From NCBI RefSeq assembly GCF_018139145.2, contig NC_059500.1:17856101-17920100 (forward strand): a stretch of DNA of 64,000 nucleotides, read 5' to 3'. The number at the start of each line of letters is the position of its first letter. Position 1 is the stretch's first letter. Both the position numbers and the translations under genes were made by a program. Under the pieces are notes generated by a model. The model did not search any database. It saw only the letters and a program-made list of their open reading frames with translations, and was not told the DNA's origin. Source of the stretch: Gymnogyps californianus (taxonomy: Eukaryota > Chordata > Aves > Accipitriformes > Cathartidae). Of this stretch, positions 1-11,756 are shown piece after piece.

Positions 1-3000
1 TCTGGAGTAAGAGGTTTGGGATATATAAAGACAAAGATATGCAAGTAGAAAACTGGTTTTGAGTTCTTTGCTAACATTTACTTATGTATTACACAGCTAT
101 TTTCTTGCTGTAATTTGTTATTTACCCAAAAATGCATGAATCTCATGTCAATGTGTTGATTTTCTAATCAAAATAAGTTTCAAAACTTTCATTCTTCTTG
201 TTGCAGGCAAGCATTTCTGCTTCTTAAGCAGTGCAAAGAGCAGTTATTAAGGAGAGTAGCACCTCTTCCTTCATCCTCTTTGCTCATGTACTTATCTGCC
301 CAATGCAATCCACCTTTTTTAACTTCTACCAGCTGCAAGCTGTCTTTGCAGCCAGAAGACAACAGGCAGTAGGGCTAGTGCCCTGCTTCTGAGTAGAGGC
401 TGGGACATCCTGCCCGTTTTCTCCCTCTAATCCTAAATCAGACGATATAGGAGACAATCGTCTTTGTGAACAGTAACTTCACTTCTAAAAACCAGATGAA
501 CAGTTCTAATCTGATATGTTTCACTAAATATTTTAGGTGTTATTTCTTAAGATAGTCTACATTTGGGACTCCTAGGTACCTTAATAGTAAACAAAATCAA
601 CTAAAATAATAAAAAGAAATTAGATGTAAATTTTCTTTTTTAAACTTAAAGAAGTTCAACATTACTCTTGCAGAAATACATTTTTAATCATACTTTTTCA
701 ACTTTAGATGTTGCTTTTAAAATACATGGTAAGAGTAAGCATTTAAGATGTTATCTTTAAAATAACCATATATGATAGAAACTGTTTATGTAGCTGAAGA
801 GTTCTTTGAAAAAAATCCATGCTGTGAGGCACAGCTGCAAAGGAAATTTCAAAAGATTTCCATAAAGCCATAATCAATATTTAAAGTTACCAAAAAAAGA
901 CTCAATTTTTTCTTTAGCTTCGTAAAGAATAGTACTACATTATTGCTGTCAACTAAAGTGAGTAGTCAGCATGAAATGCACAAGCAGTTATTTACTCCAA
1001 CATAAATTTCCAAGTAACAGAAACACCATTTAAAATATATCTTCTTAGTAGATCTCTGCACGTACAATCATAGGCAAGTCTGTCTATGTTAGAGTAAATC
1101 ATGGTATTTTCCTCAGAGAGAGATATAAGGAATATAGGAAGGTCTCATTTTTATTTGGTTTTTATAATACCTGCAACTTTAGAATGTGTTTTCCACTTCA
1201 TGAGCTAAGATTCTTTAATATTGTGAAATAACTCTGATAGTCCAGAGATATGTGGTGTCGTAATGCATCATAAAGCTGGACTGCAGAGTCATTCCTGTCA
1301 TCAGAGAAGAGAAGAGCGAAGGGAGTCCCATTAAACACACCAGAGCTTCAGCAATAATAAGTAAGTTTGAGAAAGATAGAATTGCTTTAGTCAACACATT
1401 TGCAGCCTAGATTAGAGGATATTTGCTATGGATAATAAACTCTTTATAATGTTGTTATCTGCTGCCAGGTCTTGCCATGATGTACTGAGATCACCATAAA
1501 CGTTCTAGCAATACTTTCTAGAGGTTGTTGGCTTTATGAAATTTATTTCTTCATCAACATGCTCTGAGAACTTCCAATGTGCTCCTGGTTTCATGGATAG
1601 GTTTTCATAGACATACACTTCCAATGAAAAGAATAACTAAATGCAGTTTTGATAAGAGATTCTGTAAGGTGAAAAAACATTAATTCTTCGAGCATATATA
1701 TTTCATATTATACTTTGTACTGGTCTATTTCTTAAACTAACAGTTATGACTGTGAAACTTTATTTATTGCAATTCTATTACACTGAATTGCAGCTGTTGA
1801 ACTACTGAAAATGCTGAATTACTGAACTGTTTTACACACGGAGAGTTAATGAGGCATTTCTAATTCTCATAGATGTTAGAGAAACTTTTTTTAATTTATA
1901 AGTAATATTTCGATAGATACATAGAGCGATATATTCCACCACTGAAGTAAATGAGTAATAGCCCCATGTGGCATTTTATACACTGGGATTCTGTGATGGA
2001 CCAAGTATGAGAAAGAGGCAAAAATCATGTGTCAAATTAAGACACTCCTGTCCAAAGAAAGATGCTTTAGGGTGGGTGGGTAGGTATTTATTTATTTTTA
2101 GGAAGTGATTGGGACCTGATAATCTTTTTGATGGTATCCAAAAACAATACTATCAGATTACCAGGCAAATCAACCTCCACTAAAACCCAATGTTCATTTT
2201 TTCACTACTTGCTTCAACGAAAAAACATCTTTTGCTTTGAAAAACCAACTCAAATTGTGACTTCACCAAAAGAGCTGTTTTCTCATCCATACAGTCCCCA
2301 ATAAATATATGTAAAAAACCCCACGATATATTATGGTATCACAGGAAGTTCTCCTTAATTTTTGTGCAGCTGAGGACTGCTTTACTCCTAAACAAGCCAG
2401 TTTCAAAACTATAGACACACCTGGACATACCCTGCATGAAATATAAAATAATTGCACTGCAGTAGTGAAATTCCTGAGTAGTTTGTGATGTGTAATTTGG
2501 GTTTAAAAGACGATATTACCTCTAATGAAGCTACAGTATTATCTTTCCCTGTTAGGGAATGATCACAACTATAAACCACCATATTTTAAAAGGAAAATAC
2601 TGTAAAATCTACTTCTACAGATACAACTGTAGTTTTTGGCTGTCTTTAACAGAAAGACGTCAAATGGCCCAAGACGTGAAACATTTGGAAAGGCTGAGAG
2701 AAGATTCTTGGTAGTCCCATTAAAAACTTTCCAGACAGTACTATTTCTTGGTGTCTTTGGGAAAACATCATGGAAATTTCATGACAATATTAAGACTGTA
2801 AGAAAGATATATCTTATGTCCACCTCTGTACACAGAAATTGGGAAGGAAAAAAATATGCAATTCTTTTCTGTATGCTTCTCTTTAACACTACAAATCCAC
2901 TAATGGCCTCCAGATGTCAGGAAAAGTAGTCTAAAGGACTAGAAGTAACAGATGTCCACAGTCTGATACAATATTTGCAATACCTGCTGCCCCTCTAACC

Positions 3001-6000
3001 AGGCTCCACAGTGCTATTCCCTGTATGCTGCAGATGATAACCACTGCTGGTGTGGAAAACATGATATTAGGACACCCCTGAGCAATCCCAGTGAAATCCT
3101 GGAAAGGCACATGAATGAGTGGATAGGCAGCACATCAATATGAGATGGTGATGGATTTTTTAGATGAGACAGGTTGGAAACAAGAATGGTTTTATTGATT
3201 CCTAGGGTAAGGAAAAAAGTGAAGAAATTATAGTTTTGGTAGCAAAACTGCTTTTCTTCTACCTGCAAAAAACCAAAGAACATTTTCTCTTATTTTTATT
3301 AAAGTTATTAAGTCTAACTTGCCATTGATTTTTAAGCAGAAAGCCTACTCTTACTGTACTTCAAAATATCCCTCAAATCTCCAGAGACTTTTTCTGAGAC
3401 AATCCAGCAACCATAAATATCTTTGACTTTTTAATGCATTAAAATATCAATAATTTAAAAGACTATTCTAGAAGAACTTCAGAAAAGTGCTCTACTGGTT
3501 TTAATGTTACAGCACAATACCCCTTTCTGAAATAAAATATTTGTGCATATGTTACACCAGATATCTTTATTGAGCTATTTACTTAATGTTGGCATTTTTT
3601 TCTTTGTAAACCTTTTTATCTTCATCTTTCAGTAGTGAAAATTATTTTCATCAACTGCGAAAGATATTTGCCTCCTGGGAAATTCCCCACAGTGATTCTG
3701 AGCTCTGCACATGATTCTGGAGCTTTATATAGAAGAGTTTAATTTCCTTTCCATTTATTTCATGTTTTACTTTGGTCAGCAATTGTGCTGCGTAAGGGAT
3801 AGCTCCAAAATTGCCATTAAATAATGAGCAGACACAGAGTTGAGGTAAGTTACAGGACACCCCACTAAGATTTTCAACAAGGCCTGTAACTGGATAGCTA
3901 CGAAATAACTTAATGGATTTGAGTTTTAGTCTATCCCCAAATGTTCAGAGAAGATGACCTCAGAGTTAAACCTGATAGTTATGAATATTTGAAGCCTGAT
4001 GTATTTATCTAAAATTGTATTTTTTATTCATTTATTCATACAAGTAACTAAGTGTTGCTTTTTTAATTTCTGTAGCATTTAATAGCAGAAAAGATCATAC
4101 AGCCAACTACACTGGTTCCATCCAGATTTTTTTTTAAATATATATATCTTATCATATAACTAGGAATATTAGTACAATACTAAAAATGTAATTAATTTAA
4201 ATCTAAAGAAAAAAAACAAATGAAAAGAACTCTATCAAGTTTACTTAAAGAGCAGTAAAGTTGTATTCTATGTGATTCTATTCCTCAAAAGAACTAGTTG
4301 CTGTAAAACTAAAATTTTCCATTATATAGAACAAATCTTACCTTATATCTATCATTATCATTACAGTTCAAAAGAAAGTTAAAATCCACATTTTTGTAAG
4401 CTCTTTAACAGAGCTTACTAGAGATGGTTAAGAAACATTGAGAGCCACAGATAAATGACTAGAAAACTGAGAAACCAAATTTTGCAAAAGGAAATAGCTA
4501 GTGAGTTTCTATCTAAAAATTCCCACTTCCCCACCTCTAGCTTTCCTTCTCAAAAAAAAAAAAAAGAAAAAGAAAAAAGAGCCAGTTCTTCACTCCCAAT
4601 TCCCAATTGTATTGTATAAGTCAAACTACTCTAATTCTTCTTAGAAAGAGATTATGATGATTAGACATAGTGGTCTTTCATTAAGGTATAACATTTACTT
4701 TTGGGGTTTTGCTTTTGCTCTTCAGCTTGTATTACCATTGCCTTGGCTTTTATCAGCCCTCTTCTTCACAGAATACATCCAAAGTAAACTTATCCTTCCC
4801 TGAAAGGAATTTCTGGAAACAAAATTACTTTATTTCCCTGGAACAAATACTCAGAAAATTTATAACTAGCTGTATGGTATATTTCAACTTTTTCCCTGCT
4901 TGTTCCGTTTTATTTGGATCAGCAGGATTTAATGAATTGGCTTTTCTGTCAAGAAAAAAAAACAAAACAAACACACAGCACAGAGCATCATACAAATACA
5001 TTTTTCCTATGAATCTGGCAGAAAACCTCATTTTATGTTTTCTCTGGCAAATTACACTTTAAAGTGACTCAGGAAATACATGTAATTACCCTTTCATTCA
5101 GCCTTTGCCATGTATAAGTCATTCTTTTTCTCATTTCTTTCAGTAACGTTACTCATGGACGTATTCTCCTGAATGCTCACTCTATGCTACTGCTACTCTA
5201 CACACATGATGCCTGTGTGACAAGAGGTGAAGGATGGAAACTCAGTAATTTTTCAGCTCCAGGGAGTTGAACAAGCTATTTCCAGAATTATGTAGTCCAA
5301 AAGTCCAATGAATACTGGAGCTTTGTTTTCACTGTGAAAAATTAATTCCATCTCCATCATTCATCCTTTAATTAGAAAAATAATTTTTACATTACTTACA
5401 AACTGAAGAGGAAAATTTGCCTTCCACGGAAGTCAGTAGACTGTTTGCTGCTTAATCCACTCATTTCAAAACAGATTGCTGCTAGATACTATTTTTTTCC
5501 TCGTGATTTCTCATTCTCAGTCTATTTCTAAATTTAATACATGATCAATTCACAAAAAAAAGTTTCTTGCTATTCCTTATTCAGAGACCCTGCATAATGA
5601 ATTCATATTGCCAGCCCCAGAGAAGAGAAGCTCATTGTACTTCTAAGATGTCAACATCTCCATATTGCTATTTTTTGTAGACAAGAGTGAAATGATTCAT
5701 TTCTGCCTGATTAATGTATATTGATGAGGCCAGTTTATTGCAGAAGTCTTTACCTCCTTTTTTTTATTCTCAGCACTCTAAAAATCAATATAGAAAGAAA
5801 ATACAACTGTATTTTTCTTAAAATCCAAGCCAAGAGTTGCAGTTAAGATGAGAGTCAATCCAGCTAGTCTTTGCAAACAAGCTATCTACTCTATGGTATT
5901 CATCTAATCTCCCTCTATAATCAATGTATTTCTAGAAGGCAATTTCACCCATCGTAAGGTAACTGACAGAAACAGATGGACTAACCAACTCTCCACAAGT

Positions 6001-7399
6001 ATTGACCTCTATTCATTGAGTGCAGAATGAGTCTAGCTAGCATAGACAAAGTATCTAACTGTAGGTGAGAAAAGTTAGGTGACAAGTCTCTCACCCTAAA
6101 TTTCAGGGGGTGCTTGGCATAAAATTACAAGAATTTAATATTAGTCTTTGCAGGATAAAATAGTAAACATTCAAAATTTTAGAAAAATACAGGTTCAAGA
6201 GTTTATGTGCTCAAAACCATGGACACATATATAACTTAATCCTTTGTACTTCCATTATTTCCTGTCATTATTTTGTAATATTTCTTCTAACCTTCAGCTT
6301 TGTTTTTAATTCTGTTAATGAATCCAGAAATAGGAAAAAAGAATCTCACATCTTTTCTTTACTAATTTCCCACCTTCAGCTACTCTATACAAATGAAAGC
6401 AGTAGCCAAGCTTAGCCTACTGTTTCAGATTTTTATTTTGTGTCTCACCACTCCCTTGACTCTCAGTTCTGTACAATCCGACTTCTCAATGGAGCACTCC
6501 TGGATTCTGTAGTCACTTACACTTCCCTGTATGAGTGTCTGTCATCATTCGAGTACACAAAGCAGTATTAGTTACAAGGCCCAGGTGCCCTCTCATGACG
6601 CAAAAGCACAGTTACTACACTATAGTTTCCAGTATACAGATATTTCTTAAGAAATGCTTGACTGTTAATTAATAAAGAATCTGTGAATTACCAGCTCAAC
6701 TGACTGTTAATCTATAAGTCATATTAATCAGAGCACCTGATATGAATTTATTGCAGTCAGAAAACCTTTACACTCAGCAAAGATTGTTCAATGTATTTCT
6801 ATACTTTCCAAGAGAAAGAAAATACTGTATTTTTATCAGAAAAACCCCAAACCCTTAACCTAATGAAACACTACCTGTAAAAGATTAATTTGACTCAAAC
6901 TGATGGTTTTCTAAAAGCTAAAGTGTTTTCAGTTTCTTCATTACAACAAGGTCATTTTGAGGACTTTAACTCCTTCTGGGTAGTGAAAATTGATTACTTC
7001 TCTTTATGCCTCAGGTTATTGTTGCACTTATCCTACAGTGTCAGGCATGAGTGAACATACACAGTGTACAACAAATTGAGACCAATCAAGCCACAGCAAG
7101 GGTGACTCTGGTCCCACATACCTCATACTTTTCTCAGTCTTTAAGGTTTTTTCTAATGCATGAAAGTAAACCTCAAAAATTGGGTATTTTTTTAAAGATC
7201 ACAAAGCATCTTTAATCTAATGAAAATATTATAAAGTCTACATGGTTTTCCCACACAAGATAACAGTGTTGTCTCACATCTTTTTCAAAACGTGAATTTC
7301 ATTCTGATAGTAAAAGGGCTAATTGGGAGAGGGAAAAAAAGGAAAAAATAAAGCTCAACAAAAGTGAGTTTCTGTGCTATGTATTTAACTTGTCCAGAC
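1..7399. other. AT-rich unique noncoding DNA, no gene recognised
   Basis: No reading frame here has recognisable protein similarity, and the longest (117 codons at 4709-5062) has no domain, signal or exon context. Small simple tracts occur, such as an A-rich run near 4552-4580 and an imperfect GGGT run near 2069-2083. CpG is rare. I see no promoter, RNA gene or clear transposon end. It could be intron or intergenic DNA; the sequence does not decide. Confidence 0.7.
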
Positions 7400-7760
7400 T
7401 GTATTTACTGATGTTTGATTCAGCTAAACACATTGATCTTTCCAGTATAATATTACATAGCTTATTTGCAAGCAGTGTTGTATTTGTTGTTTATTAAATA
7501 GGACTCTTCAATGAGCTTCCAGGTGACAGATATTATTTAAGAAATCTTTTTAAATTATTTTTGATAGTGACAGTTTCTGTCATTAGTAGGGCAAACTGAC
7601 AAATTATCAATGACATATTTATGCTAAGACTGGCATTTCCTGGCAGCCAGGATGTAGGAGCAAAATATTTGGAAGACAATATGTATACAATAAACTTGTT
7701 GTCTGCCATCTGGTTATTTGCAATGAGTTTTGCATTAATTATAAGGAGGTGGTGGCAGGG
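7400..7760. promoter_or_regulatory. Candidate regulatory element with clustered TALE-type TGACAG sites
   Basis: A noncoding AT-rich block with an unusual cluster of TGACAG motifs, the half-site of MEIS/TGIF (TALE) homeodomain proteins. One copy lies at 7524-7529. Two more form a perfect inverted pair, TGACAG-TTT-CTGTCA, at 7568-7582. Related TGACA cores follow near 7597 and 7611. Several ATTA/TAAT cores lie in the same block. There is no coding potential. Enhancer function is inference from motif density only; cross-species conservation has not been tested. Confidence 0.25.
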
Positions 7761-8635
7761 TGTTCCTAAAGTGGCCTAGTATTTTTGTTGCAAGCAGGAA
7801 ATGCCATGTTTTGTACATGGCTTCTCATTATGACAACAATTCTATTTTGTGTGGTTTTGAGGCTCAGACATGGCTACACTCCATCGCTTCTGAATTGTAA
7901 TTGGATCTGAATTGCATTTCACCTTTTCTTGGAAGTCTTTTCACCTTTTCTAAAATTAATTCACTGAAAAGGAGAGAGCTGGCAGCTCACTGCAGGAGGG
8001 ACTGAGGGAGCACGGCAGGCCATGGCGGCAGCCAGGGGCAGCCTCAGTCCAGGGCATCAGGCATCAGTACTGTGCAATGCAGCTGGGATAGCTGGTGTAC
8101 TTAAATTTACTTGCAGCTGATCTGCTGCTTGCTGTTTCCCAAGGAATCAGACATGCATAACAGCTACCAGATTAACAAATGCATAACACATTTGTGCTGC
8201 CTGAAGAGTCACCAAAGCTGCATATATCATGGAACCTGGATTTGACTATGAGTTGCTTGTAACATTTCTTCTAAATTAGAACATTCACTACTTTTATTAA
8301 ATAGACTGAACAAGATTCTCAGGCTATAGAAATGCATTACTTACTTTCAAGACAACAGAGCTACATCCTACTTTTCTTCAACAGGGAGGAGAGGCCTGCG
8401 CTTTCTGCTCTGTCATGTGAGTGCTTCACAGTCCACACAATGTACAGTAGCTTCTTGAGAGACACATTTGCAAAATATAATGACTGCTTGGTCTATATCA
8501 GCCTGATAAAAACATGGAGAGCTAAGTCCACAACTGTTGAAACTGTGTATAATTCTAGTGAAGCTAATGCAGCTACAGGGATTTCTGCTGTTAGGCCCAG
8601 GGTATCGAATGCTTTCTAAATAGAATGCAAATAAA

Positions 8636-8658
8636 GTCTTATGATAAAGTCATAAGAC
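8636..8658. repeat. Perfect 9-bp inverted repeat, 5-nt spacer
   Basis: GTCTTATGA at 8636-8644 and TCATAAGAC at 8650-8658 are exact reverse complements separated by TAAAG. The structure overlaps two direct copies of ATAAAGTC (8631 and 8645). It lies just downstream of an AATAAA. It could be a chance dyad in AT-rich DNA; no function is assigned. Confidence 0.85.
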
Positions 8659-8766
8659 CTAATAATAAGTAGTGCACAACAGTATGAGTGGCAGCATGAC
8701 AGCTAGAGGCAAAAGAAAGTGCAAAAGGATGAGTAGGCATTTAATGTTTGCGATCTATTAAATACT

Positions 8767-8783
8767 GTAATTACTGTAATTAC
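8767..8783. promoter_or_regulatory. Two tandem GTAATTAC palindromes
   Basis: The 8-bp palindrome GTAATTAC occurs at 8767-8774 and again at 8776-8783, one base apart. Each contains TAATTA, the usual core bound by paired-type and LIM homeodomain proteins, so this could be a compact homeodomain site pair. The motif is directly visible; binding is inference. Confidence 0.3.
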
Positions 8784-11479
8784 ATACTTTCCTCAATAGT
8801 GTGCTCTGTGTGATAGCCAAGCATTGTTCAATAGCATATTTATGTAACAGCCTTCTCTACAGCAAAAACAACTTCATACTTTGAAACCTGGAAGCTAAAA
8901 TCTTCTCATCAAGACAAGTCAAATTCTAAAACCCCAGCAGCAGACAGACTCTACAGTTGTTTGCTGCATTCAAAAAGCAATGACCTTCAAACTCCTCCTT
9001 GCATTACATTAGCTGTGAGATTTTATGTCTGCTGGTGCTTTTAGTGTTCACAGTTAGCTCTGGTAGGTACTATCTTAAACTAGTTGCATTTAAGTACTGA
9101 GATTTGCATTTTAACTGTTTGTTTTCACTTGAGACCAACTCAGAAGGATCTGTTATGAAGTAGGTGGGTAAAACCATTAAAGTAAACATTAGTCCTACAC
9201 TGATTTGAAGGAATCAACAAAATGTAGTGAATATCACCACATTTCTATGACCAGAATTTACCTGAAATTGTTTAGATACGTGGGATACAAAGAGATATGA
9301 TTTTTTTTCTCAAAAGAGTTTTTGCTTGGCAGTAAAACACAGGATTGCACTTCTAATCTGATCTGAAATCAATGGAAAGGTTTCAGAAGGCTTTCTATAA
9401 GGTCCTCAGCTAAAACCCTCTTTTCAATTCCAGTAAGTGTGTTATTTAGAAGAAGGGTCTATAGTCTGCCCCCTCTTGCTAAAACTCAGCGGAGAAGACC
9501 AACTATCCTGAGTAAACAATTATGTACCTTGCAAAGGTCAGGAAGCCTATACTGAAATGTAGACCTCTATCACAGTACTACATAACTACAGTGTGATTAC
9601 ACCCTTTATTCTCCAACTTTTTCTTTTAATGATAAGAATTCAAAATTCAATATGCTTAATGATGAGTTGGTGTAAATATCACTCTCCAGTTTAAAATTTA
9701 GGCCAGATTTTGCAATCACAAAAGCCACAGGAACTTCCCTATAAATGTACCATTTTTGACATATTAATTCTCAAAAGCATACACAAGAAAAGACAGAAAA
9801 TAAGCCTGAACTAACTCCTGGCCTTGTATCTCCTTTCATTCCAGAAAAATCACGTTCAGTTCTGGTATCAACAGCCAGAGATGTGAAAAAGGCAAATGAT
9901 TCAACAAGGTGATTCAACAGGGCCCACTCAGATGATACAGACTTCTCAAAACAGCCTTATAATCTGAAGAACTTCATCTGCTTAATTTATCTCAGAGGTA
10001 ATTTAACTACAGACCAGAGGGTTCTATACAAAGAAAAGATGCAAAGGATTATTTAATTTATCAGATTAAATCATAAATATATCAAATGTTCAGAAGCTAC
10101 TATTAGACAAAGTTAACCTAATATAGGCTAGTACTCAGAACAGATGATGGATATATTATAGCATTACAACCCACCCACTTGTTCTGCAAGGCTACTTTGG
10201 ATCACACACAAGTTCTGGCCTTGATGCAGGAACTGAGTTCACAGATGACTTTATACAAACTTAAAAACTACTGTCTATTTATCTATTAATCTATATTGAT
10301 TGTCTGTAGACAATGTAAATATCCCTATTACCAATGAAATACAAAGAGCTCGTTTTCACTGCCAGCATTATAAAGAAAACCTTGAAGTTTGTAGTAATGT
10401 TCCTTTCAATACTTCAGTAGTATGATAACATACAGAAAACCTGGAAACAAAGAGGGATAAAATCAACCATCAATTTTAGCAAGAAAAATGTTATACAACT
10501 ACTAAAGATATTGTTGTTCTTTCCTTGAAAAGTGCGAATTTGCAAAACATTTGAAAACATGCCATGATTTCTTTTTACTTGAAAGCCTTTTGTGAAAGAT
10601 GATTAGATGCAGCATTAAATCACTATATATGTGAACATAAAATCTCCCATATGGCACGAAGTGCAAGTTTAGAGAGTATGGTGAGCTCATCTGCCAAATG
10701 TCATTCAAATCAACACTAAAATCAGTGCTGATCATAATACTAAGCTCAAGCTACTTATCCATCGAATGGAGCCCTAAGGACTTGTCATTGGAACTGATCA
10801 CAATCATTATTATGCTACTACTTTGAAATTGTTTGAGAAGAGAGGCTTTTTTTTTTAAAAAAAAAACAACTAACATAAGCATGTCTTGTAAACTAGCCAC
10901 TCTATCATACATCTGAATGCTTGATATTCATTATTTCCATTTTCTGCTACATTGGTCAATTAAATAATAAGGTGAGTCTTTCTTTTTTTTCTTCTCTGAT
11001 TGGATTACCTAACTGTGAACTGTTTTGAAAGAAGTGAAAAAGAAATGGATAATTTATCTGAGTTTTTCCCTCACGGAGATAAAATGAAGACAACTTGCAA
11101 GACAGAGATGACTGAGTGATACAACAAGAGGAGAAAAACAGACCCAGAGAAATTTATAGTATTCAAGTCCAGTCTTTCTCTTTGGCAAGGAAGCCTGACA
11201 ACTATTTGAAACTATACAGGTTCTTTCTTGATAGAAAAAGAAAAAGACACATGAACTGTCTTTCTGGACAATCAATGGTGCCTTGTCATATCTTTAGAAA
11301 GTAAATGCACTGATGCATTCTTGAAGAATGTATGTAACATCATCTTTTATTCTGACTTTGACTTTTCAAATTGTATTTTACACTACTTTTACCTAAAAAG
11401 AGGGAAAGACAGAACAAGGACACAACAATACTCCTCACAACTTCAAAAGAAATAGCTACCAATAATTGGGTTTTAGTTC

Positions 11480-11665
11480 CACAGTGGACAGCCTAAGTAA
11501 CAAGTTTAGAAGGTTTAGGTTAGATATTAAGAAAACATTTCCATTCTTGGTTAACCTCTAGAATAGCCTAAGCAGTTAGGCTATGGAATCCCTATCACTG
11601 AAGATAGTTAAGATTAGGTTAAACAGACATCTCTCAGAACATTTTCAAGCTTAACCTGGATAAAG
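11480..11665 (+). mobile_element. Ancient CR1-type LINE 3' fragment, plus strand
   Basis: The stretch reads like a strongly decayed CR1 3' end. It holds a GTTAGATATTAAGAAAA segment, then a degraded version of the region that in CR1 encodes the late HWNRLP and SLE motifs (GGAATCCCTATCACTGAAGA), and then the part that in CR1 precedes the 3' tail (AGGTTAAACAGACATCTCTC). Indels have destroyed the frame and no terminal octamer tail is visible. It is far more diverged than the copies at 28-38 kb, so it belongs to an older lineage. Boundaries are approximate. Confidence 0.6.
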
Positions 11666-11706
11666 GAGTTAAGGTATATAATTTTTGCAAGTACCTACAT
11701 AAAAGT

Positions 11707-11756
11707 AAAAAAAAAAAAAAGGGGGTGGGGGTGAGGGGTGGGGGGGTGGAGAGGGG
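11707..11756 (+). repeat. A14 tract followed by guanine runs (G-quadruplex motif)
   Basis: Fourteen adenines (11707-11720) are followed by guanine runs at 11721-11725, 11727-11731, 11735-11738, 11740-11746 and 11753-11756, with loops of 1, 3 and 1 bases among the first four. This satisfies the usual G3+ N1-7 quadruplex pattern on the plus strand. It lies about 40 bp after the CR1 relic. It may have arisen as a low-complexity expansion. Confidence 0.85.

Larger units (their letters stand above)
7761..11479. other. Unique noncoding DNA with small dyad sites
   Basis: No gene recognised. A 95-codon frame at 8332-8619 has no known similarity, although an AATAAA lies about 10 bp after its stop. 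Two dyad structures at 8636-8658 and 8767-8783 are listed separately. A further short dyad, ATTGTCT-GT-AGACAAT, lies at 10299-10314. The rest is AT-rich sequence without visible transposon ends. Confidence 0.6.

Noticed and set aside
4260..4285. CR1 tail-like TTCTATG units
   Set aside because: No CR1 3' block lies upstream, so the short match is probably chance.
4709..5062. 117-codon frame
   Set aside because: No domain, repeat or exon signal. A shorter frame is open on the opposite strand, as expected by chance.
8332..8619. 95-codon frame with AATAAA about 10 bp after the stop
   Set aside because: AATAAA is frequent in AT-rich DNA and the protein resembles nothing I recognise.
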